DNA of 64,000 bases from Taxillus chinensis (Eukaryota > Streptophyta > Magnoliopsida > Santalales > Loranthaceae). The stretch's first letter is position 1, and each line of letters begins with the position of its first letter. The notes beneath the pieces were generated by a model that saw nothing but the letters and a program-made list of their open reading frames with translations, made no database searches and was not told the DNA's origin. The position numbers and the translations under genes were made by a program. Positions 1-10,574 of this stretch are shown here, piece by piece. The stretch is from NCBI GenBank assembly GCA_023512835.1, contig CM042087.1, forward strand, positions 13,920,853 to 13,984,852, in the 5' to 3' direction.

Positions 1-967
1 TACATATAAATATTATAGCATTAACAATAGAAACTTAACAAAACATCCGCACAGGGCCTAACCCCATAACAAACAGGAAAGACAACCCCCTACCTGTAAG
101 AAAATGTATCACCACAAAGAACGATCCTGCTCCCACGCCGAACGTCGTCGCCCTCGAGGAACACCAAAACAGAAATGGCCAGAACTCTCCTCTCTCTCTC
201 TCTCTCTTTTCGACGGTCGGTGGTCAAGAAGAGAACCCTAAACCTAAAACAAGAGGGCTCCTCATCCTTATATAAACCTCCCACTATCGAAACGACGTAG
301 TTTTGATTAAGTGAAACCCAGCATCAAAACGACATAGTTTTGATGGAACAAGCTATAACCTTCCTACATCCATACACGCTAAAATATCCACAATTCCAAC
401 ATGGTCCTTTGGGAAAAGATGATGAGAATAACAAAACCAAGGTGACGATACAAAAATATGGTTGCATGCCATATTGCACGCCATATCCCCAATTGGTGTG
501 CGGGTCCAAATACCCTGAAATTCTACCCCAAGCTTCCTTGCATCATGTAGAAGGCTGGTATGCGGTAAAATGCTTGCATGCCAATTGGTCCAATTGGCGT
601 TCAAGGCCTTTGGCTCTGAAACTTCGTGGAAGGTAGAGGACATCATTCCGAGAAACTTTTGTTCTGCACGCCAATTGATTTGAGGCCATCTACTTAGTCA
701 AAAGCAATCTCCAAAACCGGACAAAACGACTTAAAAAAGCCTGTATATGCAAAAAGCATCTTCCTAGGGCATAAAAGCACGTTATGAATTGTCACGTGCA
801 CCTCCCAAAAGTCCCCTCTTGGGCTCATCTCTTACCTCAGACTTGTGCATCAACATTCAAGGTGTAGCTAAAGTGTGTGGGAAGGAAACTCCCTAAAACC
901 CAACAATTTCCACTCACAAGGCATCTGCGGTTAGCTTCTTACATGCCGCAAAACACGGGTCATTACA
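1..967 (-). mobile_element. Gypsy LTR, minus orientation, cut by window start
   Basis: Read on the minus strand this begins at 967 with TGTAATGACCCGT, the same start as the solo LTR at 26692, and runs off the window at base 1. It shares the paired ACGT palindromes, TATA box, GA/CT-rich leader and flanking blocks with the LTRs at 19942-21653 and 26692-28469. It interrupts the gag of the minus-strand Copia-1 element exactly at 967/968. Whether it is a solo LTR or one end of a longer element cannot be told because the other flank and its TSD lie outside the window. Confidence 0.85.
263..344 (-). promoter_or_regulatory. LTR core promoter: two ACGT palindromes plus TATA box
   Basis: On the minus strand two near-perfect 22-bp palindromes (286-307 and 323-344, core AAAACTACGTCGTTTT with one to two changes) sit upstream of a TATATAA box (about 268-277). 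A CT/GA-rich leader follows. The same arrangement occurs in the two plus-strand Gypsy LTRs of this family, so it is conserved. ACGT cores are typical bZIP sites, but binding is inferred. Confidence 0.6.
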
Positions 968-1171
968 TCCGATCGTCATCGAAGTGGGTATCTCCTGATG
1001 GAGACATGGCCATATGAGATGATCATGGCAGACCATGAACATTCTCATGCGAGCTTTCCACTGGGAGAAAAGCTCAGGTGTGAACTTTGGTGGTTTGGTC
1101 AGAGTGAAACCAGAACTCCGTGGATGAGGAGCGGCGGTAGCAGCAGGGTTGAGGTGGATCAACATTTTCAC
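968..1171 (-). pseudogene. Copia-1 gag, N-terminal fragment
   Basis: This minus-strand reading frame starts at an ATG (1169-1171) downstream of the element's primer-binding site and runs 68 codons before the Gypsy LTR at 967 cuts it. It contains the hallmark of plant Copia gag, a phenylalanine followed by QWKARMRMF and a conserved LW-like stretch (IWPCL). The same WKARMR block occurs in the gags at 7200 and, decayed, at 54640. Gag would form the virus-like particle; here only the N-terminus survives, so it is not functional. Confidence 0.75.
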
Positions 1172-1254
1172 TCTTCGCTTCGATTAGGGAGGGGCTCTTG
1201 TATACCTCCGAGTTCAAAGCGAGTGTTGAATAGCATCTAGCTTTCTTCGGCCAT

Positions 1255-1311
<57 letters not shown>

Positions 1312-1336
1312 ATCTCTACTTTGAGCGGATAGAACA
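1172..1336 (-). repeat. Leader of Copia-1 with (GA)n microsatellite
   Basis: This is untranslated leader between the Copia-1 primer-binding site and gag. It holds an uninterrupted dinucleotide GA/CT run of about 25 units at 1258-1307. No coding signal is seen. Confidence 0.8.
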
Positions 1337-1350
1337 GGCTCTGATAGCAC
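1337..1350 (-). other. Primer-binding site of Copia-1
   Basis: The minus strand reads TGCTATCAGAGCC directly after the LTR end (ACCAACA at 1352-1358 in plus view). This matches the initiator tRNA-Met complement TGGTATCAGAGC except for one base. It fixes the orientation of Copia-1 and identifies the adjoining LTR as its 5' LTR. Confidence 0.8.
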
Positions 1351-1351
1351 T

Positions 1352-1799
1352 TGTTGGTCCCTTGGAGCCTAGAGGGGGGGGGGGTGAATAGGCTCTTATC
1401 GAAACTCTTCTTTTAACTCTTTGGCACAACACCTATTTGGTTAAGAGATAGAATCAATGCGGAAAATAACCAGGATAGTGGACGTATTTTGTTTTATTAT
1501 CAAAATGATAAGTACACCAAAATGGAAGCAGATTAAAGCTTAAGGAGCTTTTAGATCTACTAACAACTCTCTAACACTCCGTTTATAATACACTTACGCA
1601 CTAGCCTCTATGATCTACTTGAGCTCTTTTTCATTCACACGTGCTCCTCTTTTAATATACAAGGTTTACATAATATATATAGCACATCTTTGAGAGACAA
1701 TCTTGGAACTTGTTGTTCCGGACTATGTGCACAATGACTGTTCCTCTGAATCCTCTCTGTCTTAAGTCTTGCGGATGTGGAGCTCAAAGTCTTGGGTTT
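1352..1799 (-). mobile_element. Copia-1 5' LTR, segment 1 of 3 (LTR 3' end)
   Basis: In plus view it starts TGTTGGTCCC and runs through the Copia-1 leader-proximal LTR sequence, colinear with the reverse complement of the solo LTR at 50921-52457. It breaks at 1799 where Copia-2 is inserted; the LTR resumes at 19208 after the TSD GGTTT (1795-1799 and 19208-19212). Total LTR length over the three segments is about 1.38 kb, against 1.54 kb for the solo LTR. Confidence 0.88.
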
Positions 1800-3212
1800 C
1801 GTTGGAAATATAGGATTTGATGAAGTTGCCAACATATAGTCTAAGTCCTGGAGACTCGAAGATCCGAAGGTCGTAGGGTCGAAGAGTCGTAGTTCGTAGA
1901 AGTAAAACTGTTGCAGGACATATTGGCGAGAGATTCGTAGACTCGTAGGGTCTGGAGACTCGAAGCATATTTGTGACAGAACACATTGCGACATGTAGAT
2001 CCAGGGCCAAAGGTCGTAGAGTCGCAATACGAAAAAGAGAGTGTTACTTGTGGCGACGATTCGGTTCCGAGACTTGAAAAGTTAAAGAATTCTAAAAGAA
2101 TAGTAACCAAACTTAAATAACTTGAACACTCGAAGCTGTAGAACTACGAGTTCCTAGAGCACTCATGTTACTTAATAGAAGTTCAAGTACCGCTAGACTT
2201 GTAGACTCAAGGGTCGTAGAGTCGTGACCTTAAAACCCTATTAAGAAAATAGGACTCGCGACTCGTAGGTCGAAGGTCGAAGAGTTGAAGCCAACAAGAC
2301 CGACCAACTTAAATGAATCCAGTAACTTGAAAGTTGTAGAGTCGTAGACTCAAGGGATACAAGGTATGTTAAAGAACTTGTCGGACATATCACGACTCGA
2401 AGATCTTGAAGGCATAGAGTTGCAGCTGAAGGGTCGTAGCCGTAGAGTCGAAGACTCATAGAATAATCTTAGAGCATACGCAACCGTGAAAGGCTAAGGA
2501 AGAAATGTAAAGTCTAAGACTCGTAGAGTCGAAGAGTTTCAAGGTCGAAGACTCACGAGTCGAAGAGCCTCCTAGTCAAGTAATATAAACTAAGAAACCT
2601 GAGGGTCGTAGATCCGCAGAGCTAGGGTCGTAGACTCGTAGCCGTAACAACGGATAGATTAGGCACACTTCGAAAAAGTTACTCTAAGAGCCTCTAGGAT
2701 AGTCACGGACTCGTAGAGTCATAGACTTGCGAGTCGAGACTTTTAATTAATAGAGTGACACAACATACAATCTAACTCGAACTCTAGCCTCGGAGACTCA
2801 AAGATATGTGAGTCGTAGACTCGCAGATACCAACACACTGTAAAGCCTGAAGTAAACTTCCGCAAACTCAACGGGCTCTAACTAAAACCTTCGAGTCATC
2901 AAACCTACGAGGCACCCACCTTCAAGACATACTTAAAACCCTGAGCATACGCACTTAGCGATATCTTCGACTAGGGTTTGTATAGTAAGCTTGCGCCATC
3001 TCGATCAACTGGAGTGCAATTAATGCCGCATTAATTGCGATCAACCACTTTCCACGGATAAACAGCCAAGATCGACTGCATAGGTATGGGCATGCATTTG
3101 CGCAACAGATGGGCAACAGATCTACAAATCGAGAGCAGATCAACCCATCCCCGACATCCTGCATATCCAGTGGTGAGAAGTCGGTCATTCGGATGGACAA
3201 CATAGCGCACAA
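1800..3212 (+). mobile_element. Copia-2 5' LTR, segment a, with palindromic repeat array
   Basis: This pairs with 17194-18655 in the 3' LTR. The stretch at about 1850-2850 is packed with GACTCGTAGAGTC-type units, in which GACTC and GAGTC arms flank a 3-bp centre, and with TCGAAG variants. Such arrays are typical of Sirevirus U3 regions. The segment ends at TSD CACAA (3208-3212), where a Tat-type solo LTR is inserted. Confidence 0.88.
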
Positions 3213-6200
3213 TGTTGTACCCCATTTTGACCAGGTTAGATCGCAACCGTACTTGGCGAAGGACCACTAAGTGACAGAGGATGACATTCGGAGAATAACG
3301 CACTTGACCACGCTTGATTCCGAGGAGAAATGAAATGATTATGATAAAAACATCAAGTTGAATTGGACAACCGGTGGGCAGCCCGCTATTTTATTAATAA
3401 CTTCCCCGATACTTGTCGTAATCCAACAAAGTCAATTGAATTGATTAGATAACACCTTTATCTATCATTTCCAATTGGTTTGAGAATATTCCGGGTTGTA
3501 TTCAATTAGTTATGATTTTTCAAAGTTGGCAACCAAACCTTGTGCAAATTTGGGGGAGACAGCTAGTGCACAGCGCACTATTTTGCCAATAACTTTCTCA
3601 ATACTCATTGGATCTGAACAAAGTCAATTGCATTAGTTAGATAACATCTTTATCTATCATCTCCAATTGGTTTGAAGGTAATCCGAGTTCTATGCAATTA
3701 ACTATGAATTTTTGAATCGGACGGGCAGAATGCTCACTTTATCATGTACCTCTGTGCGGTATTTCCCACTTTTCTCCTAAATGGATGATCCTTTTGGAGT
3801 GATTCCAATTTCAGGAGATAGATAACAGAATTTTGAGCAAAACAAGACCAATTTGGCCCTAATCCGAGCTCTGTGGAGAAAGTTATGGATTTTTGAAGTT
3901 GCCCCAGAAATCTGCCAATTTTCCACGAATTTTGGTTCTTCATATGCATGTTTGTCCCACATTGCCAATTTTGCTTCTCCTTCGCCCAGATATATACAAA
4001 GGCACTCTCCTTACACAGCAAGTGATAACAAGAGAGACCTAAGGAAGCCCAAGTAGAGGTGCCACGTGGCGACCGAGCCCACACACGGAAATTTTTGGGG
4101 AAACCCAAATCCGGTGGTCAAACTTGGTCAAATCCGGACTAAACCCAAATCCGGTGGTCAAACTTGGTCAAATCCGGACTAAACCCAAATCCGGCGGTCA
4201 AACTTGGTCAAATCCGGGCTAAGCCCAGATCCGGTGGTCAAACTTGGTCAACTGATGCGGAGTAAGGACTTACAGATCCGGACTAAGCCCAAATCCGGGG
4301 TCAAACTTGGTCAATCGATGCGGAGTAAGGACTTACAGATCCGGACTAAGCCCAGATCCGGTGGTCAAACTTGGTCAACTAATGCGGAGTAAGGACTTGC
4401 CGATGCGGACTAAGGCCACCGATCCGAATAAGCGCAGATCCAGGAGGTCAAACTTGGTCAAATCCGAGCTAAACCTATTGATGCGGAATAAGCTCATTAG
4501 TGCGGAATAAGGACTTGTTAATACGGAATGAGGACCTATTGATGCGGAATAAGGGCACTGATCCGGAATAAGCCTAGATCCGGAGGTCAAACCTGGTCAA
4601 TAATTTTGAAAAACTCCAAAATAGCTCCTCTACAGGTCTGGGAGTGACTCCAAAGCATCGGGACTCCGAAAATTCTTTTTAAGTGCATTAAATGCCAGCA
4701 GTGTCTCGGAACCCTCTTTTTAAGCGTGGGAATTGAGGAGTCTCCAAATATTACATTCAAATGTCTCGGAACTCCATTTTTGAGCATAGGGACGGAAGAC
4801 CTCTGTAATTAAATGTCATTTTCCTCGGGACATCACGATTGACCCTGGGGATTGCATAACCATTAATTCCCAACGGCTCCAATACATCCGGAAATGCATT
4901 CCGCCCTTACCCACCAAAGCGTCCAGGTACAACAGAGGATTAAATAATCTCAAACGATTTATTTATTTTCAGGCACTAGGACTCCTTTTTCAAAGCACGG
5001 GAACTGTGAATTATTGTAAATCGGCGGGAACCGAGAATCCCATTTCCGAAGTCATTAATTCATTGGAACGTTGTAGTTGACTCATGGGGACCGTAAGGCA
5101 TCCAATAAATGCCGAGGCAAGGGCTGCCTCCCCCGGGATTCCTATAAATAGACTGCCCCAAGAGGTAAAGAACAGAGGGCATCGATTATCAAGTATCATA
5201 AGAGGTGATTCCGGAGAGAATTTCCGGCTGCATTTCGAGAGATAAAAAATCGAGAGAGGATTTTTATCAGGGAAAAAGAGAGTTTGTTGGACGGGATCGT
5301 GAGAGAGAAAATTCGAGAATTTCTAAAGGCGGAAACACTTTATTTTAGGAGAAAAGCACCCGAATATCTCCTATTTTGGGTGGAAAGAGCTAAGGTCAAG
5401 GAAATACATCGAATCAAGGAGGGAGATTCATTTTACTAATCATTGTGTTTTTAGGGATCATTAGGAGGAAAGTGGAACCAACGTCTGCATCATCTTAATT
5501 TCTCCAGGTTTCCTGCTTTACTTTTGTTTATTTATTAAATTATTCTTTTTTAAAAATTTCTTTCTTTGTGTTGTTTTTAAACATAAAACCCAAAAACGTC
5601 TCTATTTATTTTAATTATTTCTTAGAGTTTAAAAAACAAAAACACAAAAAAAAACTTCTTGTATCTCTCTTTTCCTTTATTATTTTCAAAAAAATAATAA
5701 AATGTAAAAAAAACAAAACTCAAATCTCTTCTAGAAAAATTTAAACAAGGCCTGGGTGGTCATGAGGGTTGAGCCCTAGATGCTCACATCCTAGTCCGCT
5801 TGGGCCAATATCAATTGTGGCGGTATTTTCTTATTTGAATTCAAATTGCTTTTGTTTTCTTTTCTAAAAAAGGAAAATTACTTTTGTTTTCTTATAAAAA
5901 ATACAATACCTGTCACATGGGCCTAGATCCCACATTCTTTTTCTAAAATTAGAATGTCCCTTTTTATTTACTTTATTAAAATCTTTTTCTTTGTTGTTTT
6001 AAGGCCTAGATCCTAAAATCTTTCTTTTTCTTAAAATTAAAAATACAAAAAACTCTTTTTTTTAGAATAAATAATAGAGCAAGCAAACACCCATAGGTCA
6101 AGACTAGGTACCAATTGTGGGCGTTGTGGGGGTGCAAGAATTTTTCTTCCTTCCCCACACGTAACCGACTCCCGAACCTAATTCTCTGGAACCGTAGACC

Positions 6201-6379
6201 TTTCTTTTTCTAGGTGCCCAATCACACCGTTAATTTGTTTGGTGGCGACTCTGTGTTTTTCTTTTCTTTAATGGTTTGTGCGAGCCTTGTGCAGGGATGA
6301 CTCTAGGATCAATGGAATGAACTAGCATGGAGTCCTTTCACAAAAGCCAGTCGAGCCCGGTCAAAAACGGGTGATGACA
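3213..6379 (+). mobile_element. Solo LTR of a Tat/Ogre-type Gypsy element
   Basis: It starts TGTTGTACCCCATTTTG, ends GGGTGATGACA, and has perfect 5-bp TSDs CACAA at 3208-3212 and 6380-6384. It is 3,167 bp with no internal domain, so it is a solo LTR left by LTR-LTR recombination. The start closely resembles that of Tat-4 (TGTTGGACCCCATTTTG at 40918), and the ends resemble the minus-strand LTRs at 55924 and 63126. The 3' third has the usual Tat features: a long T/A-rich stretch and a block reading ggtggcgactctgtg near the end. Confidence 0.92.
4092..4590 (+). repeat. Degenerate tandem repeat in the Tat solo LTR
   Basis: Units of about 40-65 bp combine GGTCAAACTTGGTCAAATCC with GATGCGGAGTAAGGACTT boxes, in roughly ten copies. 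The first three units (about 4105-4215) are nearly identical at a period of about 40 bp; later units are longer and more varied. The GGAGTAAGGA box also occurs in the unrelated Copia-1 LTRs. Confidence 0.85.
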
Positions 6380-6945
6380 CACAACAATCTAAACTTAAAA
6401 TATATCTCTCTCTCACATGAAACGAAAAAAGAAGTAAGTCACTTTCTCTGAAAAATGTGGAATACACAGGAAAAAAGAAAGAGGATTCTCACATACATTA
6501 AGATCTATCTCTTGGAGAATTAAATATAGAGTTCCAATGCAAGAGAGAGAGACTCTGAGAGAGAAAGAGAGCGAAAAACTTGGAAGTGCTGTACGCCACG
6601 TTGAATGAAGGTCAAGATCAAACCTTTCAATCCATCATACTCTCTTCTTCATCCAAGATCCAGCACGATCATTAAGTCTCTTTTCCATGTTGTTTCCGAC
6701 AATCCAAACTATCTAAGTTCATTCCTATTACATCTGAGATCTATTCAGCAAAGAACATTTACTCCCATCTCAGATTTGTCTGATAGTTCATTACGTCTCA
6801 CATCACTCACATTACTACTGTCGTCTTCTCCATCAATACTTCTACGTAGTCATCCATAGACAAATCCAAAACCAGCTAACAGTCCAGCTTCCGCAGACAA
6901 AGAAAGTCTATTCTCTCCCCCTCTAGACTCACTTTGGGACCTACA
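6380..6945 (+). mobile_element. Copia-2 5' LTR, segment b (R/U5 end)
   Basis: The LTR resumes after the solo LTR, matching 18641-19207 of the 3' LTR, and ends ACTTTGGGACCTACA at 6945. The segment includes a GA-rich stretch at about 6545-6575 and AT-rich leader sequence. A short open frame here (6605-6859) is mirrored in the 3' LTR but has no recognisable domain, so I do not call it a gene. Confidence 0.88.
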
Positions 6946-6947
6946 AT

Positions 6948-6959
6948 TGGTATCAAAGC
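6948..6959 (+). other. Primer-binding site of Copia-2
   Basis: TGGTATCAAAGC lies two bases after the LTR end. It differs from the tRNA-iMet complement TGGTATCAGAGC at one position (G to A). The intact version is present in Copia-3 at 54380. Confidence 0.9.
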
Positions 6960-6987
6960 AGTTCTAAAACTCCGTAGAGATCCCTAA

Positions 6988-8300
6988 ATGGCTGACATGG
7001 ATTTCAGCAGTGTAGCTCCGGCTCCCGAGCAAGCACGGTTCCTATTGAGGAACTTGAAGCCAGATTGTGCTCCAAAAGAAGGAGCAACTAGAGACCAGGA
7101 GCAAGAAAAACCGAGTACCAGGTAGCAACAAAAAAGAATAAGAAGACTTCTACGATGTTCCGCCTGGCTCATCCTCTCAAGTACCTATGTGCACACCCAC
7201 GCGCTTTTCCAAATGGAAGGCGAGAATGAGAGCACACCTGGACATGCTCGACACCTATATCCTGGGAAACAATAAAGAACGGACCTTTTACCCCAACGAG
7301 TATGTACGAAGTCGGTTAATGATGAAGGACCCAGACAATTGGTTTAAGGTGGAGCAGAGGAAAGTAAAACTTGGAGTCAAGGCAAAAGCCATACTTTTCT
7401 CTGCGCTTGATGATGACATGTTCACGAACGTGTAGGACCTAGAGACAGAGAAGGAGGTATGGGACAAGCTATGTCTCATCTACGAGGGAGATGAGCAAAT
7501 ACAGGACAACAAGATCTCCATGCTCAAGCCAGGAGTATGAAGCCTTCGAGATGTGAACCAAAGGAGTCATTGGACAAGTATCTATAAAAGGTTCACAGGT
7601 CTGATTCAACGGATGAAGACTTACAATGTTGAGATCTCTCGAAGGACAAGAAAGACAAGTTTCGAGATCTCTACCCTTAAGACTTCGATAAAGACATCGG
7701 CCATCCGTCACCGAAGGAATGGAAAACCTGTGCCTTGTAAGCATTATACGGGGACCTCAAGATGTTCGAAATGCAAAAGGAAGAACTTGAGGCATTTGAA
7801 AATCCTTCCAAGAAAAAGGAGAAATCTGTTGCCTTTAAGGCCAGTGCTAAACCAAGGGAACCATCTTCAGAAGAGGAAGAAGATGAAGCTGAAGAACTTG
7901 TTTCAGATAGTGCCTTAGATGAAGAAGTGGCATTTCTGATCAAGAAACTATTGAAGAGAAGGGGGAACTATAGGAGGAAAGCAAGGCAATCACCCGCATC
8001 CTTCTCTAAGGGAAAGGATAAGGAGAAGTTGCGGTGTTATCATTGCAACAAGCCCGGCTACTTCACCGCCGATCGTTATAAGCTGAAGAGGGAGAAAAAG
8101 GAGGCAGCTGAGCAGAAGAAGAAGACCAAAGGCTCCTCAAGCAGGAAGGATGACAAGAGGAAGAAGGCTCTTGTCACTAACAAGTTCAACAGTGAAACTG
8201 AGGAGGAAGAAGAATCTTTTGATGAAGAGAAGAAAGAAAAGGGTCATATCTGCTTCATGGCTAACAACTTACCTCCCCTCAAGGTAAGAACCTACGAATA
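6988..8300 (+). pseudogene. Copia-2 gag (degenerate)
   Basis: Gag forms the cytoplasmic virus-like particle and packages the RNA. The start ATG at 6988 matches the start of the Copia-3 gag at 54421 (MAD-F-S). The conserved core FSKWKARMRAHLDMLD at about 7200-7255 and the following ILFSALDDDMF block are plant Copia gag signatures. A lysine/glutamate-rich stretch (7780-8030) precedes a zinc knuckle at about 8035-8080, where CX2CX4HX4C has become CYHC-NKPG-Y-FTAD-R: the histidine is Tyr and the last cysteine is Arg. Stops (near 7123 and at 7433) and frame changes near 7150 and 7530-7760 split the gene. Confidence 0.85.
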
Positions 8301-8854
8301 GCTCTACATTGAATATAAAGATACCTATAGAGGTTGTTAAAGAAATCAGGTTGTTAAGAACCTACGAATAGCCCCATCTGTTGTGAAGTTAGACACCTTT
8401 CCTATCGGTCAGCATTCTATCCTAAGTATCTTAAGAATGAGGTTGTTAAAGAAATCAGGTTAGTCATCAATCAGTCAAACTTTTCAGAAAATTTGCACAG
8501 TCACATTACTGATAGGAAGAAGAAAACAAGGCACACACAGGTTACCTTACCAAAGAACAAAACTCCTAAACCTGTGATGAAAACTGTCAATTCTGTGCCT
8601 AGCAAAGCTGCCAAGAGTGACCATAAGAAGGGAGAATCCACAAAGAGCCCGAAGAACACTCCTGCTAACATTGCTAATGATGAATCATCCAAATTAGCAT
8701 GGAAAATTAAATCTGCTCCTTATTGGAAACCTAAATTGTCAACTGCAGCTTTCACTTACCCAAAGCCCAATCATCATTGGGCCCCCAAGACTTAGTTATT
8801 TGATGTGCAGGAATAGGTACATGAAGCTAAATGTAACTACCAGAAACAAAAGAT
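8301..8854 (+). pseudogene. Gag-protease linker of Copia-2, locally scrambled
   Basis: This is lysine-rich, low-complexity coding remnant between the gag zinc knuckle and the protease, with an open piece at 8493-8795. Two short direct duplications mark rearrangement: gtaagaacctacgaatag at about 8283 and 8354, and ggttgttaaagaaatcagg at 8332 and 8442. In Copia-3 the corresponding sequence after 55700 continues differently, so Copia-2 has probably lost a coiled-coil-like segment here. Confidence 0.6.
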
Positions 8855-10102
8855 CAATTACAGCCAGTGGTATCTTGACAGTGCCTGTTCTGTACACATG
8901 ACAGATGATGCCTCTATGTTGAGTGAAGTAAGGCAGGTTGCAGCTTTATCTGTCACATTCGGGGATAACAAAAAGGGTAAGATTGTTGGTAAGGGAATTC
9001 TCTCCAATGGTTCCATTTTAATTCAGAATGTGTCTATTGTTCAACATCTTAAACAGAACTTGTTGAGCATAAGTCAATTGTGCGACAAAGGTTATGAAGT
9101 GTTGTTCACTAGCACACCTGCACAGTTGTAGACCCCGTCTCTAAAGAGGTAAAGCTGAATGGACAAAGACAAGGCAATGTCTATAAATTGGTCTTTGGTA
9201 ATGCTCAATCCAATGAACCAATATGCTTTTTGTCCAGAGCTTCACCTGACATTAGTTGGTTGTGGCACAAGAGACTTGGTCATTTAAACTTCAAGACTAT
9301 GTCTAAATTAGCATCTCTTGATTTGGTTGAGGGCTTACCTAAGCCTCGTTTATAAGAAAGAACACCCTTGTAGGGATTGTTAGCTGGGTAAGCAGGTGGA
9401 ACACTCTTTAAAGAGTGTGGATAAAACCTTAATCACACAACCACTTGAACTTCTGCACATGGACCAATGTGGACCAACAAATGTGTCTTCCTTATCTGGT
9501 GCAAGATACTTCCTTGCAGTAGTAGATGACTATATACATGGGTCATGTTTCTCAGAAACAAAACTGAAATATTTGAAAACCTTGTTGAACTCTTCAATTG
9601 GATAACTAATGTTAAGAGTCTTTCTATTAAATGCATTAAAAGGGATCATGGCAAGGAATTTAAATTTTCTGATATGTTAGAGTTTTATACCTGAACTTGG
9701 TATCCAACATAATTTCTTAGCACCTAGAACTCCACAACAAAATGGAGTTGCTGAAAGAAAGAATGGAACTTTAGTTGAAGCAGCTAGAACCATGTTGACA
9801 GGAGCTCAGTTCCCAAAATCCTTATGGGCTGAAGCTGTTGCCACTGCTTGTTATGTACAAAACAGAACTCTAATTAACAAATGAGCCATGAAAACACCCT
9901 ATGAATTATGGAAGGGAAGGAGACCAAACATTGGTCACTTAAGGATCTTCGGGTGTACTTGCTATATTCTGAACAATGGCAAGGATTACTTGAATAAGTT
10001 TGATACCAAGTCAGATGATGGGTATCTTGTTGGATATTCCATGACCAGCAAGGCTTATCGTGTGTTTAATAGAAGGACTAGAACTGTTGAAGAGTCTATT
10101 TA
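8855..10102 (+). pseudogene. Copia-2 pol, protease and integrase part
   Basis: The aspartic protease motif reads WYLDSACSVHMTDD at about 8867; Copia proteases normally have DSG, so here the glycine is Ala. GAG-pre-integrase follows with WHKRLGHLNF (about 9260), and a CxxC pair near 9370 is followed at once by TAG. The integrase catalytic core keeps all three acidic residues: D in LLHMDQCGPT (about 9460), D in KRDHGKEF (about 9650), and E in PQQNGVAERKN (about 9755). The C-terminal part is open at 9888-10100 (TPYELWKGRRPN, RIFGC). Several frameshifts and stops break the frame. PR-IN-RT-RH order is that of Copia. Confidence 0.9.
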
Positions 10103-10574
10103 AGTTTCATTTGATGAGACTAACCATGGTATGCAAAAAGGAGACCAAAATGTACATGAAGTACAGGATACTATCCTAGTAGAAGACAAAGACACAAATA
10201 ATCCTACAAGTGAACCACCTGGAAGATGAACCTAAACCTGAAGACCGAAGAACTGAGTCGTTACTGCAGGATCAAATCAAAAATCAACAGAAGATCATGA
10301 CTCTAACATTCAACCTGTTCAATCTTTGTTAACTCCACCAGCCCAAGAACCTAACATAGAGCAGTTGGGCATTCAACATGAAGAAAGAGAAGACCTTCCA
10401 AAGGCAAGGAGAAGGTTAAAGGACCACCAATCTGAACTAATAATAGGAGATCCTGTTGCACGGGTCAAAACAAGGGCTGCCACACTTCATGAGAATCTAT
10501 ACATGTGTTTCTTATCACAAGTGGAGCCAAAAGCAATAGATGATGCAGTTTAGGATCCCTATTGGATTGATGCT
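10103..10574 (+). pseudogene. Copia-2 integrase-RT linker
   Basis: This is acidic and proline-containing linker coding sequence between the integrase and RT domains, as usual in Copia polyproteins. The part at 10326-10553 is open and includes the conserved start of the RT domain (HENLYMCFLSQVEPKAIDDA) before a stop where PDWIDAM-like sequence should follow. Confidence 0.7.

Noticed and set aside
1258..1307. GA repeat as a CRISPR-like or regulatory array
   Set aside because: It is a simple dinucleotide microsatellite; similar runs occur in other leaders in the window.
6605..6859. Open frame repeated in both Copia-2 LTRs (also 18930-19124)
   Set aside because: It lies in R/U5 of the LTR, has no domain, and the two copies differ by frame-neutral and non-neutral changes alike.
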